A program made the position numbers and the translations under genes. DNA of 64,000 nucleotides. Source: Anderseniella sp963787895 (GTDB taxonomy: Bacteria; Pseudomonadota; Alphaproteobacteria; Rhizobiales; Aestuariivirgaceae). The stretch covers positions 744,001 through 808,000 of the forward strand of contig CAWBEX010000007.1 of assembly GCA_963787895.1 (NCBI GenBank), given 5' to 3'. Shown piece by piece: positions 52,490 through 61,338 of this stretch. How positions within the stretch are numbered: the stretch's first letter is position 1; every line of letters begins with the position of its first letter. The notes beneath the pieces were generated by a model, which saw nothing but the letters and a program-made list of their open reading frames with translations, was not told the origin of the DNA and searched no databases.

Positions 52490-53770
52490 ATGAATGCGTC
52501 TTTGAATTCTCCCTTGAAACGCAGCAAGCGTCGTTCATTCGGTTCAGTTGTTGGCCGTTTGCTGGCAACGCTTGTTGTTCTGGGCCTGCTTGGAGCAGGC
52601 GCAGCCTTTTTCGCATGGACAGCAGCCACCATCGCCGGTCCGTTGAGCGAAACCCGAATTGTAGAACTGCCCGATGACGCTTCCGTTGCCGATCTCGCGG
52701 GAAAGCTGGTTAAAGAAGGTGTTGCTGACAGTCACCTTCTGACAGCGGCTGGAATAGCTGCGTTGAGATATGGGCTAGGTGCAAGGCTGAAAGGCGGCGA
52801 GTACGAGTTTGCAGCGCATTCGTCTCTCAAGGAAGTCTTGTCGAAGGTTCGAAACGGCAAGCGTGTGTTCTATAAACTTTCGGTGCCTGAAGGGTTCACG
52901 ACCTGGCAGGTGCTGGAGCGCATACGCTCCAACGAAGTTCTGACCGGCGATATTGAACAAGTGCCTACCGAAGGAGAGTTGCTGCCCGATACCTATGTCT
53001 TCTATCGTGGGCGCACGCGCCAATCACTCATTGATCAGATGAAAACAGCGCAAATGAATCTGATTGAAAAGCTGTGGCCAACCCGCGCTGAGGGCCTGCC
53101 GTTCAACTCGCCGGAGCAAGCCCTGATACTTGCTTCAATCGTCGAGAAGGAAACCGGCAAGGTTGAGGAGCGCGCGCACGTTGCCGCGGTCTTCATAAAC
53201 AGATTGCGCAGGGGCATGCGCCTGCAGTCTGACCCGACCATCATTTATGGCATCACAAACGGGCAGGGCAAACTGGAGCGTCCGATCTACCGCAGCGATA
53301 TCCAGAAGCAGACAGACTACAACACCTATCGCATAGATGGGTTGCCACCTACACCAATAGCAAATGCCGGAACCGCCGCAATTGAGGCGGTGCTGAACCC
53401 GGTTGAAACCAAGGACGTTTTCTTCGTCGCCGATGGCACGGGCGGTCATGTGTTTGCCGAGACCCTGGAAGAACACAATGCCAATGTGAAGAAGTGGCGT
53501 TCCTGGCTGAAAGACCAGCGTGAAGAGCAGGTTGCCGCTGATGTGCAGGCTGAGGTAGAGGCCGCGCAGGCAGAAGCAAGCAATTCGGGTGCACCTTTGC
53601 CCGATGTGCCTCAGCAGCAGGAGCAGGCTCCTGCATCATCTGAAACCGCCGAGCCCACCCAGCAGCCGGCAGACACCAAGGCTGAAGAAGAGCCTTCATC
53701 AACATTCGAGGTCGTTGTTGTGGCCGGGCGCGACGTTCCCATCCCGAAGAGCAAACCTGCACTGCCGTAG
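52490..53770 (+). CDS. mltG: endolytic murein transglycosylase MltG
   Basis: The 426-residue membrane protein has a cytoplasmic basic tail (SPLKRSKRRS), one membrane helix (about residues 24-46) and the YceG domain. In the domain, LASIVEKETGKVEERAHVAAVFINRLRRGMRLQSDPTIIYG (about 205-245) holds the catalytic glutamate in IVEKETG. The last 75 residues are Gln/Ala/Pro-rich. MltG cuts nascent glycan strands and sets their length. It lies downstream of fabF, the usual neighbour. Confidence 0.95.
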   Translation: MNASLNSPLKRSKRRSFGSVVGRLLATLVVLGLLGAGAAFFAWTAATIAGPLSETRIVELPDDASVADLAGKLVKEGVADSHLLTAAGIAALRYGLGARLKGGEYEFAAHSSLKEVLSKVRNGKRVFYKLSVPEGFTTWQVLERIRSNEVLTGDIEQVPTEGELLPDTYVFYRGRTRQSLIDQMKTAQMNLIEKLWPTRAEGLPFNSPEQALILASIVEKETGKVEERAHVAAVFINRLRRGMRLQSDPTIIYGITNGQGKLERPIYRSDIQKQTDYNTYRIDGLPPTPIANAGTAAIEAVLNPVETKDVFFVADGTGGHVFAETLEEHNANVKKWRSWLKDQREEQVAADVQAEVEAAQAEASNSGAPLPDVPQQQEQAPASSETAEPTQQPADTKAEEEPSSTFEVVVVAGRDVPIPKSKPALP

Positions 53771-53929
53771 CATATTGTTCCGCATACGCTGCTGCGCTCC
53801 ATAAAGCGCTTCGGCAAGAGCAGGCGCTGCAAACGAAATATGCTCAGCTCAATGGTCTAAACCGGGTTGAGACGGTACACTCGCCAGATAATTGATTCTC
53901 CATTGACGCTACTGAAGCAAACCGGTCAC

Positions 53930-54817
53930 ATGACAATTTCCAGCATGACAGGCTTTGGCCGTAGCAGCGGCACTTCCGGCCCGTGGACCTTCCAGTGGGA
54001 AGTTCGCTCGGTCAACGGCAAGTCCCTTGATGTTCGTATGCGCCTGCCGCCTGGGTTTGATGCAGTTGAGCTGAGGCTTAAACAGGCTGCAGCGGCACAC
54101 CTTGGCCGCGGCAATGTGCAGGCGTCACTCTCAATTGAGCGCGAAGACGCTGGTGTCGCCCTGCAGATCAACGAGCAGGCCCTGCAGGCGGCCATCACTA
54201 TTGCCCGGCAGGTACATGAAAAGGTCGGTGGTGAACCGGTCAGTGCGCAAGCCCTGCTTGCCATGCGCGGTGTGGTGGAATCGGTGTCGGCTGATGACGA
54301 TGAAGCTGCCCTGGCGGCGCGTGACGAAGCGCTTGTCGCGGCTGCGGACGCCGCGTTTGCCTCGCTTGCCGCAAACCGCATGGAAGAAGGCAGCCGCCTG
54401 GCCAATGCCGTTGCCAGCCAGTTGGACAGGATCGCCGATCTCACTGCCCAGGCAACTGCTGATCCTTCTCGCACGCCTGAAGCCATCAAGGCGCGTCTTG
54501 CAGCTGCAATCGAGCGCATTACGGGTGCCGCGCCTTCACTTGATCCGGACAGGCTTCATGCCGAGGCCATGCTGGCGGCGGCCAAGGCTGACGTGCAGGA
54601 GGAACTGGATCGGCTGGTTGCGCACATCGCAGCAGCCCGCGAGCTGCTGGTTTCGGCTGAGCCTGTTGGCCGCAAGTTCGACTTCCTGGCACAGGAGTTC
54701 AACCGGGAAGCTAACACCCTTTGTTCAAAGTCTACCGACACCGCGCTCACCCGTATTGGACTTGAGCTCAAGACGGTCATCGATCAACTCCGCGAGCAGG
54801 TCCAGAATATTGAGTAA
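53930..54817 (+). CDS. yicC: YicC-family protein
   Basis: The 295-residue protein starts TISSMTGFGRS, the family signature, followed by WEVRSVNGKSLDVRMRLPPGFD. The end has GRKFDFLAQEFNREANTLCSKS with L-R-E-Q-V-Q-N-I-E. YicC is a ring-shaped endoribonuclease-like protein; in E. coli it affects RyhB decay. The ATG at 53930 gives a standard start. The stop overlaps the start of gmk by 8 bp. Confidence 0.95.
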   Translation: MTISSMTGFGRSSGTSGPWTFQWEVRSVNGKSLDVRMRLPPGFDAVELRLKQAAAAHLGRGNVQASLSIEREDAGVALQINEQALQAAITIARQVHEKVGGEPVSAQALLAMRGVVESVSADDDEAALAARDEALVAAADAAFASLAANRMEEGSRLANAVASQLDRIADLTAQATADPSRTPEAIKARLAAAIERITGAAPSLDPDRLHAEAMLAAAKADVQEELDRLVAHIAAARELLVSAEPVGRKFDFLAQEFNREANTLCSKSTDTALTRIGLELKTVIDQLREQVQNIE

Positions 54818-55463
54818 CACGGAACGACCATCTTATTCGATAGCCCGTCGCGGCCTGCTGTTCATACTGTCGTCACCATCAGGTGCCGGCAAAACAACCT
54901 TGTCCAAGCGCTTGCTTGAGCGTGAGAAGGACATGGTGATGTCGGTCTCGGTCACCACGCGAAAGCCCCGGCCGGGTGAGACGGACGGCAAGGACTATCA
55001 TTTCATCAGCCGCGAACAGTTTGATCACATGGGTGAGGCCGGGGAACTGCTGGAATATGCAGAGGTGTTTGGCAACGGATACGGCACTCCACTGGCACCA
55101 GTCGAGAAGTGGCTGTCTCAGGGCAAGGACGTGCTGTTCGATATCGACTGGCAAGGCACGCAGCAGATACACGCCAGGATGCGGGACGATCTGGTGCGCG
55201 TATTCATCCTGCCGCCGTCGGCAGAGGAACTTCGCAGCCGGCTGGTAAGACGAAACCAGAACTCCGCCTCCGTAGTCGCCAAGCGCATGGCCGAGGCCTC
55301 CAACGAGATCAGTCACTGGGCCGAATATGACTTCGTACTGATCAATGATAACCTGGACGATTGTGATGCGGCAATTGGCAAGATACTGGCGGCCGAGCGG
55401 CTTCGCAGGCATCGGCGGGTTGGGCTGGACACTTTTGTCAAGCAGTTGAGAAAGCACCTGTAA
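54810..55463 (+). CDS. gmk: guanylate kinase
   Basis: The 217-residue enzyme makes GDP from GMP. It has the P-loop SSPSGAGKTT near residue 21, SVTTRKPRPGE near 47 with the GMP-binding residues, and DIDWQGTQQIHARM near 107. The start is a TTG at 54810 that overlaps the yicC stop; no ATG lies before the P-loop except far upstream in a shadow frame. It complements guaA and guaB in the same window. Confidence 0.94.
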   Translation: MSNTERPSYSIARRGLLFILSSPSGAGKTTLSKRLLEREKDMVMSVSVTTRKPRPGETDGKDYHFISREQFDHMGEAGELLEYAEVFGNGYGTPLAPVEKWLSQGKDVLFDIDWQGTQQIHARMRDDLVRVFILPPSAEELRSRLVRRNQNSASVVAKRMAEASNEISHWAEYDFVLINDNLDDCDAAIGKILAAERLRRHRRVGLDTFVKQLRKHL

Positions 55464-55508
55464 ATGATTCAGATGACTCGGCAAATCGCCCGCTATTGAA
55501 TCAAAGTC

Positions 55509-56354
55509 TTAAGTCGAAAGTGCCTGCGCAAGCCTGCAAAAACCGGCAACATCCACTTCTTCTGCCCGCATGGTTTCGGCAAGGCCTGCTGCCGCAATCA
55601 ACCGGGACGGGTCGCCTCCAAGCGACTTGAGACTTGCCCGCAACATCTTGCGGCGCTGTCCAAAGGCTGCCTGGGTGACGCGCTCCAGAGTGCGCACATC
55701 GCAAGGCACCGCCGGTGCCGGCATTGGCTCAATATGGACCACTGATGATGTGACCTTGGGTGGTGGCGTGAACGCCTTTGGCGATATGTCGAACATGCGC
55801 ACGGCCGTTGAACGCCATTGCGAGATGATCGCCAGCCTGCCGTAATGGTCTTCTCCCGTATGCGCGCATATGCGCTGCGCCACTTCCTTCTGAAACATCA
55901 GTGTGAGCGATGACCAGTACGGTGGCCAGTCGGGCGTGGTGAGCCAGCCGGTGAGCAGTGGCGTGGCGATATTGTATGGCAGGTTGGCCACGATCTTGAC
56001 CGGACCGGAAACTAGGGAGGCCATGTTTGTTGCCAGTGCGTCCGCGCTGATGATGGTGAGGCGGCCCGGGTAGGCGGCCTCGATTTCGGCCAGCGCGGGC
56101 AGGGCGCGTTCGTCGCGCTCAATTGCAACTACATGACTTGCCCCTTCCATCAGCAATGCCCGAGTCAGCCCGCCGGGCCCCGGACCTACTTCAATGACTG
56201 TATAACCTTGCAGTGGGCCTGCAGTGCGGGCGATGCGGCGGGTCAGGTTCAGGTCAAGCAGGAAGTTCTGACCGAGGCTCTTCTTGGCAGCAAGTCCATG
56301 GCGCTCTATGACATCGGCAAGCCTGGGCAATCCGTCGCCGTTTGCCTCGCTCAT
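55509..56354 (-). CDS. rsmA: 16S rRNA dimethyladenosine transferase
   Basis: The 281-residue protein (KsgA) dimethylates the two adenines near the 3' end of 16S rRNA. It has KKSLGQNFLLDLNL near residue 24, the SAM motif IEVGPGPGGLTRALL near 54, the catalytic N-L-P-Y in VANLPYNIATPLLT near 122 and the C-terminal domain with SPKAFTPPPKVTSSVV. The start at 56354 overlaps the pdxA stop by 4 bp. It ends the lptD-surA-pdxA-rsmA transcript and is convergent with gmk. Confidence 0.97.
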   Translation of the reverse strand: MSEANGDGLPRLADVIERHGLAAKKSLGQNFLLDLNLTRRIARTAGPLQGYTVIEVGPGPGGLTRALLMEGASHVVAIERDERALPALAEIEAAYPGRLTIISADALATNMASLVSGPVKIVANLPYNIATPLLTGWLTTPDWPPYWSSLTLMFQKEVAQRICAHTGEDHYGRLAIISQWRSTAVRMFDISPKAFTPPPKVTSSVVHIEPMPAPAVPCDVRTLERVTQAAFGQRRKMLRASLKSLGGDPSRLIAAAGLAETMRAEEVDVAGFCRLAQALST

Positions 56355-57370
56355 ACTGATGCCCTTGCCATCGCCGCTGCCTGCTTCAGTGCGGCCATGA
56401 AGCTGGACGGGTTGGCACGCCCTGTCGCTGCCAGTTCAAGCGCTGTCCCGTGGTCTGGCGAGGTACGCACGAAGGGCAGGCCGAGTGTAGTGTTGATGCC
56501 CTCGTGAAAACCCAGCGTTTTCACCGGTATGAGCGCCTGGTCATGATACATGCACAAGGCACAGTCAAACCCGGCCCGCGCTTCCTCGTGAAACAGCGTA
56601 TCCGCGGCAACCGGGCCGAAAGCACCGATACCTTCACGTTTCAGCGCTTCGACGGCCGGCTTGATGATGTCCTTGTCTTCGCTGCCGATATTGCCGTTTT
56701 CACCAGCATGCGGATTCAGCCCGGCAATCGCGATACGCGGGCTGGTCAGGGCGAAGTAGTGCTTCAGACCATGTGAAATGATTCGTGCCTGCTTGATGAT
56801 CTCTTCTTGGGTGATCGCTGCTGCCACGTCTTTCAGGGCAATATGAACACTCAGCGGAACAGTCCGGAGGCTGCCCGCTGACAGCATCATTACCGGCTCT
56901 GCGACATGGCCCGCGCCAATGGCCAGGTGGGCAAGGTAGTCGGTATGGCCCTGGTGGCTGAAGCCTGAAGCATACAGGGTTTCCTTCTGGATCGGTCCGG
57001 TGACAACACCAGAAACGCTGCCCTGCAATGCAAGTCTGGCCGCTTCATCAATCCAGCCTATGACACAATTCGAATTTGCAGCAGCAGGTCTGCCCGGCGT
57101 TGCTGCTGCTGAAAGCGGCATGTCGAGAACCGGCAGGTCTCCTGCAGCAAATGCATGGGCAGCTTCTGCAACCGAACTGATCACGGTGATCTGCGCGCTG
57201 GCATGTCCCGGCGATTGTGATCTTTGCCGCAAGGTTTGCGCGCATCCGACAACTACAAACGCTGGCAAGGCTTGTACTTGCGACAGCGCGTGTGCCTTGA
57301 GGATGATGTCAGGTCCAATGCCGGCAGGTTCGCCCATGCTGACGGCCAAAGGTGCAATTTCGTTGTTCAT
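56351..57370 (-). CDS. pdxA: 4-hydroxythreonine-4-phosphate dehydrogenase
   Basis: This is an enzyme of pyridoxal phosphate synthesis. The 339-residue protein starts with LAVSMGEPAGIGPDIILKA and has VTGPIQKETLYASGFSHQGHTDYLA with the two metal histidines near residues 145-150. NPHAGENGNIGSEDKDIIKPA is near 220 and MYHDQALIPVKTLGF near 280. The stop overlaps rsmA (ATGA). The start lies 38 bp after the surA stop. Confidence 0.96.
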   Translation of the reverse strand: MNNEIAPLAVSMGEPAGIGPDIILKAHALSQVQALPAFVVVGCAQTLRQRSQSPGHASAQITVISSVAEAAHAFAAGDLPVLDMPLSAAATPGRPAAANSNCVIGWIDEAARLALQGSVSGVVTGPIQKETLYASGFSHQGHTDYLAHLAIGAGHVAEPVMMLSAGSLRTVPLSVHIALKDVAAAITQEEIIKQARIISHGLKHYFALTSPRIAIAGLNPHAGENGNIGSEDKDIIKPAVEALKREGIGAFGPVAADTLFHEEARAGFDCALCMYHDQALIPVKTLGFHEGINTTLGLPFVRTSPDHGTALELAATGRANPSSFMAALKQAAAMARASV

Positions 57371-57408
57371 TACGCCGCCGCCGGCAGCCGGCCAGCCCTA
57401 GCAGTGTG

Positions 57409-58617
57409 TCAGTTGCTGCTGGGCCGGAAGGCTGCATCCTTGTAGTCAATGAAACTGTCCTTGCGTGCTTCGGCCATGGCTTGCGAAACAACCTGGTCGA
57501 ATCTCTCAGCCCGCAGCGATTGTTCAATCTGTTCGCGGCTCGGTCGCGGAGGTTCGATCTTGCGGGTGCCGCAGTTTGCAAACAGGCGCACACCCTGCGG
57601 ACTTGGAATTGGGCCGATGAGTTTCTGCGTGCCAGCCTTGCTAAGCGCGTTGCGCAATTGGTCCGGCAACTTGCCAAAGTCTGCTTCTATGCGCTTGCCA
57701 ATCTTCACGTTGAATATGTCGCGGCTGGCTGCGGACAGTGACTTGCAACCCTTGTAGCGGCTCATGATCTGCTGGGCTTCCACGGCGCGCGCATACAGCA
57801 ATTGCTGACGCATCGCCTCACCCGCATTTTCCACAGGCAGGTCAACCTGCTGGATAAATATCACCGTCACTGGTTTGAGACGCGGGTCAGAAACGATCTT
57901 CTGGTATTCTGCATCCACCTTGGCCTGGTCAACCTTGACATCAGTATCAACCTGTTGCTGCTGCATGACCCAGCGGATGTACATTGACCCTTGCATCTGG
58001 TTTTTCAGCGTGGTTTCGTCGACGCCCTTTTCCGCCAGCCTCTTGCGCAAATCGGCGCGTGAAATCTTCATACGCCCAACCATTCCGTCTACGCGCTCGT
58101 CAAGCTCCTTGTCGCTGATCTCGAAGTTGGATCGCTTTGCCTTTGACTTGGCGACCTGTTCGTTGACAATCGTGTCCAGAATGCGCTTGCGGGTTGGAAA
58201 GTCGGTCGAAAGCCGCCCCCCCAATGCGTTCTCAAGGTTGATGCGTTGCGATATGTCGTAGTTTGTTACCGGCAGGTCGTCCACCGTGACAGCCACGCCT
58301 TGTGCGTTTTTCAGGCTAACCCTTTCAATGCCGCCTGCGGCCGGGCGGGCATTGGCCAGCGCCTGATCCGTGTCGCCATACTGGGAGCCGGCGTCACCAC
58401 TGCCTTGAATCGGCTGTCCGGGAGGTTGCTGCAGCGGCTGGCTTGCAGCCTGCTGTGCTGCCGGTTTGTCCTTGCCGTCCAGATAGTCGTACAGATCTAT
58501 CTGCTTGCCGCTGCACCCTGCAAGCATGCCCACACCGGCTATCAGTGTCGCGGCTTTCACGACACTTGCAATCCTCGCGCAACTGCCTGCTGGCAATGTT
58601 CCAAATCTTGTAATCAT
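57409..58617 (-). CDS. SurA-like periplasmic chaperone, predicted lipoprotein without a PPIase domain
   Basis: The 402-residue protein has a SurA N-terminal chaperone region (about residues 110-225) beginning near AVTVDDLPVTNYDISQRINL and containing ISDKELDERVDGM. Its N-terminus carries a lipobox (MLAGC, Cys35), so it is probably anchored in the outer membrane, unlike soluble SurA. A low-complexity Q/P/A stretch follows (residues 45-85). The parvulin core motifs of SurA are not recognisable in the last 170 residues. Placed between lptD and pdxA, the standard surA position, so it probably helps fold outer-membrane proteins such as LptD. The start overlaps the lptD stop (ATGA). Confidence 0.78.
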   Translation of the reverse strand: MITRFGTLPAGSCARIASVVKAATLIAGVGMLAGCSGKQIDLYDYLDGKDKPAAQQAASQPLQQPPGQPIQGSGDAGSQYGDTDQALANARPAAGGIERVSLKNAQGVAVTVDDLPVTNYDISQRINLENALGGRLSTDFPTRKRILDTIVNEQVAKSKAKRSNFEISDKELDERVDGMVGRMKISRADLRKRLAEKGVDETTLKNQMQGSMYIRWVMQQQQVDTDVKVDQAKVDAEYQKIVSDPRLKPVTVIFIQQVDLPVENAGEAMRQQLLYARAVEAQQIMSRYKGCKSLSAASRDIFNVKIGKRIEADFGKLPDQLRNALSKAGTQKLIGPIPSPQGVRLFANCGTRKIEPPRPSREQIEQSLRAERFDQVVSQAMAEARKDSFIDYKDAAFRPSSN

Positions 58618-61037
58618 TCGTCTGACAGGTTCGATCCAATTGATGTGCTGCCGAGAGTGACCAACTCAACCTCGAGCAGGAATGACCGGTCACGTTCCAC
58701 GTCACGGTCAGTCAGGAATTCTTCTTTGTAGCGCAACCGCACTTTTGCGCAGTCGCAGTTGTAGCCAAGGCCGACAAAGCGGCTGATGAACTGGTCGTTC
58801 TCAATGTCGTACCGGCCACCACCGAACAGGCTGATGCCATTGCCGATGTCGACCTCCGCGGATCCCCAAATCTGTTCCAGGGTTGCCGGGCGGCCATACG
58901 CTACCGCCTGATCAACTTTCACATAGTTCAGGGCGGTTTTAAGGCGCGAGAATTCACCGCTGATGCCAATGTCCTGTTCGCGAACGGCGAGGCTGTCCTG
59001 GTCGAACCTGGCCTGGTAGCTGACCCTCCAGTACTCGTCCGGTTGATACCAGATTGCCGCAACAAGATCAGACACGTTTTCGTTCAGACCGGATCCGCTC
59101 ACGAAACTGTTCTGCCCTGCAAGGTGATAGGATTGGCCGAAGCTGGCGTTGAATGAACTGCCATTGTCGAAACCAAGTGTATACAGGAACCCGGCATTTA
59201 CGCGGGTACCGCCCTCGTAGCGGTCATTTCCTGTGAAGCGGTTTTCCAGAAACAGGTTAGACGCAGCGAAGTTGAGCGAGATGGCGTCTTCATTGCCCCA
59301 GGTGGAGATGTCGCCCTCATTCTTGGATGCGATGACCTGAACGATAGGTGTCAGAATATGGCTTCCGACTTCGTCATGGCGCACGAACGGCATGCGCAGA
59401 TCGACCCCGCCCGAAGGCAGCAGCCGCGCATCGGTAACTTCACCATAGGTCGGTGGAGCAGTAGGATTGACTATCTGCTGCATTGGAACATTGTCCGACA
59501 TAAGCAGGTCGCCCCGCAGTCGGCCAAACGGAGTCACAATCAGGCCCGCATCAGTGACGATCTCCTTGCGCCAGTGCAACTGCGACGTTGCCCTGAACTG
59601 CCGCGATCCCTGCACCACGTCGAGGGTCTGCGGGTTTGTGTCATAAGGAACCCAGGCGCGGTCCCTGTACAGGCCATAGATGTCGGTGTTGATGCCTAGT
59701 TCGCCGCCCAGCACAGGGAAGTCGAAAGTGTAGTCATGCCGGAAATAGGGCGCCGCTGTTGGGAATGTGTCCTGGTTGTCTGACTGCAGCAGGCCCTGGA
59801 AATTGTACGTCCGGATGGTCGTGTAGTTGCGGTCGTGAATGCCATCAAGGTAGATATAGCTGGCAATCTCGGTGCGCTCGTCGAAGTCGTATTCGCGTCC
59901 GAACGTATCATCGGACACGATCGTGCCATCCCAACCCCACTTCCAGCGGCGGTTGATGTCGAACCTGCCTTGCGTTTGAAACCAGCCGCGCCAGCGTTCA
60001 TCGCCTGGTGCTGGCAACTCATCCGGGTTGAACTGGTAAGCACCTATGCCGCGGACTGAATACTCGCCCTTCGCCAGCCTGTGGCGGAATTCCAGATCAA
60101 GCAGCGGTCCCTGCCTGCTGGTGACCTTCGGCGAAATGGTCAGGTCCATGTTGGGCGCAATGTTCCAGAAATACGGTTGTTCGTATCCGAAACCGAACAC
60201 CGTGGAGTGACTGAAGCGCGGGATCAGGAAGCCCGAAGCCTTGCGAACTGTCGGGTCGGGGTGTGACAGGTAGGGCCAGTAGAATACCGGCGTGCCAAGC
60301 ACCTCGAGCCGTGCGTCGCGGTGCACAATGGTCTGCTCGTTCTCATCGTGGGTTGTGGAACTGGCCACCAGTTGCCACGCAGGGGTGCCGTCTTCGGTTA
60401 CGCAGGTGCGGCAGCGCGTGTATGTGGTTTGCTCATAAACGGTCAGATACCCGTCGCGCCGCTTGGCGTAGGACGCCGTCACAACTGCCTCGTTGGTCAA
60501 CAGCAGCCGCAGGTGTTGCGCGAAACCATCGCGGAACCGGTTCTGCAATTCGAGGATGTCTGCCTCAAGAATGTTGCCGCCAGGTTCGCGAAGGCGAATT
60601 TCGCCCTCTGCCCGCATGGTGTCTGTGTTGCGGTTGTAGGTGATGCGCCGGGCAATCAGCACGTAGTTGCCATAGGTCAGAACGACGTCACCGGTGGCCA
60701 CTGCTTCATTGCTGCGCTCGTCGAATACGATCTGGTTGGCATCGACTTCAACCCGCGTACCCTTCGGTGGCGTTTTGCGCGCGGCACGCGGCAAGCTTTC
60801 CAGATCGGCCTTGCCCGTAGTGGCGGCGGCATGGGCGGCAGGCAGGCGCAGGTCCGGCAGCAAGGCAAACAGCGCCAGCAACCCGAACACAGCCATCGCG
60901 TATACGCACGCGTGATTCCGCGCGCGCGCGCGAAGCGGCGTATTCGTTGGCTCGTATTTGCGCCGGTTTGCTATTGCGATTATCCCCTGTGCAATGGCCC
61001 CCCACGGAGCCAACCGGTCATCCCACAGACCAGTCAC
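58614..61037 (-). CDS. lptD: LPS-assembly protein LptD
   Basis: The 807-residue protein inserts lipopolysaccharide in the outer membrane. The N-terminal OstA-like periplasmic domain starts near RVEVDANQIVFDERSNEAVATGDVVL, and the beta-barrel includes WPYLSHPDPTVRKASGFLIPRFSHS, the family signature, and ends in repeated aromatic strands. A signal peptide (MAVFGLLALFALL, cleavage after A-H-A) begins at 60896, but an arginine-rich run just before it suits a longer start such as the listed GTG at 61037. Upstream, lptF and lptG are not present before pepA. It is first of the lptD-surA-pdxA-rsmA transcript. Confidence 0.93.
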   Translation of the reverse strand: MTGLWDDRLAPWGAIAQGIIAIANRRKYEPTNTPLRARARNHACVYAMAVFGLLALFALLPDLRLPAAHAAATTGKADLESLPRAARKTPPKGTRVEVDANQIVFDERSNEAVATGDVVLTYGNYVLIARRITYNRNTDTMRAEGEIRLREPGGNILEADILELQNRFRDGFAQHLRLLLTNEAVVTASYAKRRDGYLTVYEQTTYTRCRTCVTEDGTPAWQLVASSTTHDENEQTIVHRDARLEVLGTPVFYWPYLSHPDPTVRKASGFLIPRFSHSTVFGFGYEQPYFWNIAPNMDLTISPKVTSRQGPLLDLEFRHRLAKGEYSVRGIGAYQFNPDELPAPGDERWRGWFQTQGRFDINRRWKWGWDGTIVSDDTFGREYDFDERTEIASYIYLDGIHDRNYTTIRTYNFQGLLQSDNQDTFPTAAPYFRHDYTFDFPVLGGELGINTDIYGLYRDRAWVPYDTNPQTLDVVQGSRQFRATSQLHWRKEIVTDAGLIVTPFGRLRGDLLMSDNVPMQQIVNPTAPPTYGEVTDARLLPSGGVDLRMPFVRHDEVGSHILTPIVQVIASKNEGDISTWGNEDAISLNFAASNLFLENRFTGNDRYEGGTRVNAGFLYTLGFDNGSSFNASFGQSYHLAGQNSFVSGSGLNENVSDLVAAIWYQPDEYWRVSYQARFDQDSLAVREQDIGISGEFSRLKTALNYVKVDQAVAYGRPATLEQIWGSAEVDIGNGISLFGGGRYDIENDQFISRFVGLGYNCDCAKVRLRYKEEFLTDRDVERDRSFLLEVELVTLGSTSIGSNLSDE

Positions 61038-61338
61038 TGTCTAACACTTCCGCACACAGTTCGAAACCCGAACCATGCCCGCAACCTGGCAAGACCCAAA
61101 ACTCTAACAGGTTTTAACCCGGTTCGCCCTGCAATGAGAAGGGCTTGACTTAACTTTATTATTCCTTTTTAGGGGCGGAATCAGGGCCGGAATTTCAGAT
61201 GGTAAACCACTGGTAAACAACCGTTCGCGCGCTTTGCGCCGCAATTGTGAGTTGCGCCATTGCCACCGCCTGCCGTCACGGCTACAAATTGACCTTCGTA
61301 ATCGCTTCGTCAGACTAGCTTTCCAACAGGATTTTTCC
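61038..61338. other. divergent intergenic region between lptD and pepA
   Basis: The 301 bp hold no open frame with family character. The minus-strand frames within it are short and not membrane-protein-like, so no remnant of lptF or lptG is visible. Both promoters must lie here; no clear boxes were identified. Confidence 0.5.
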
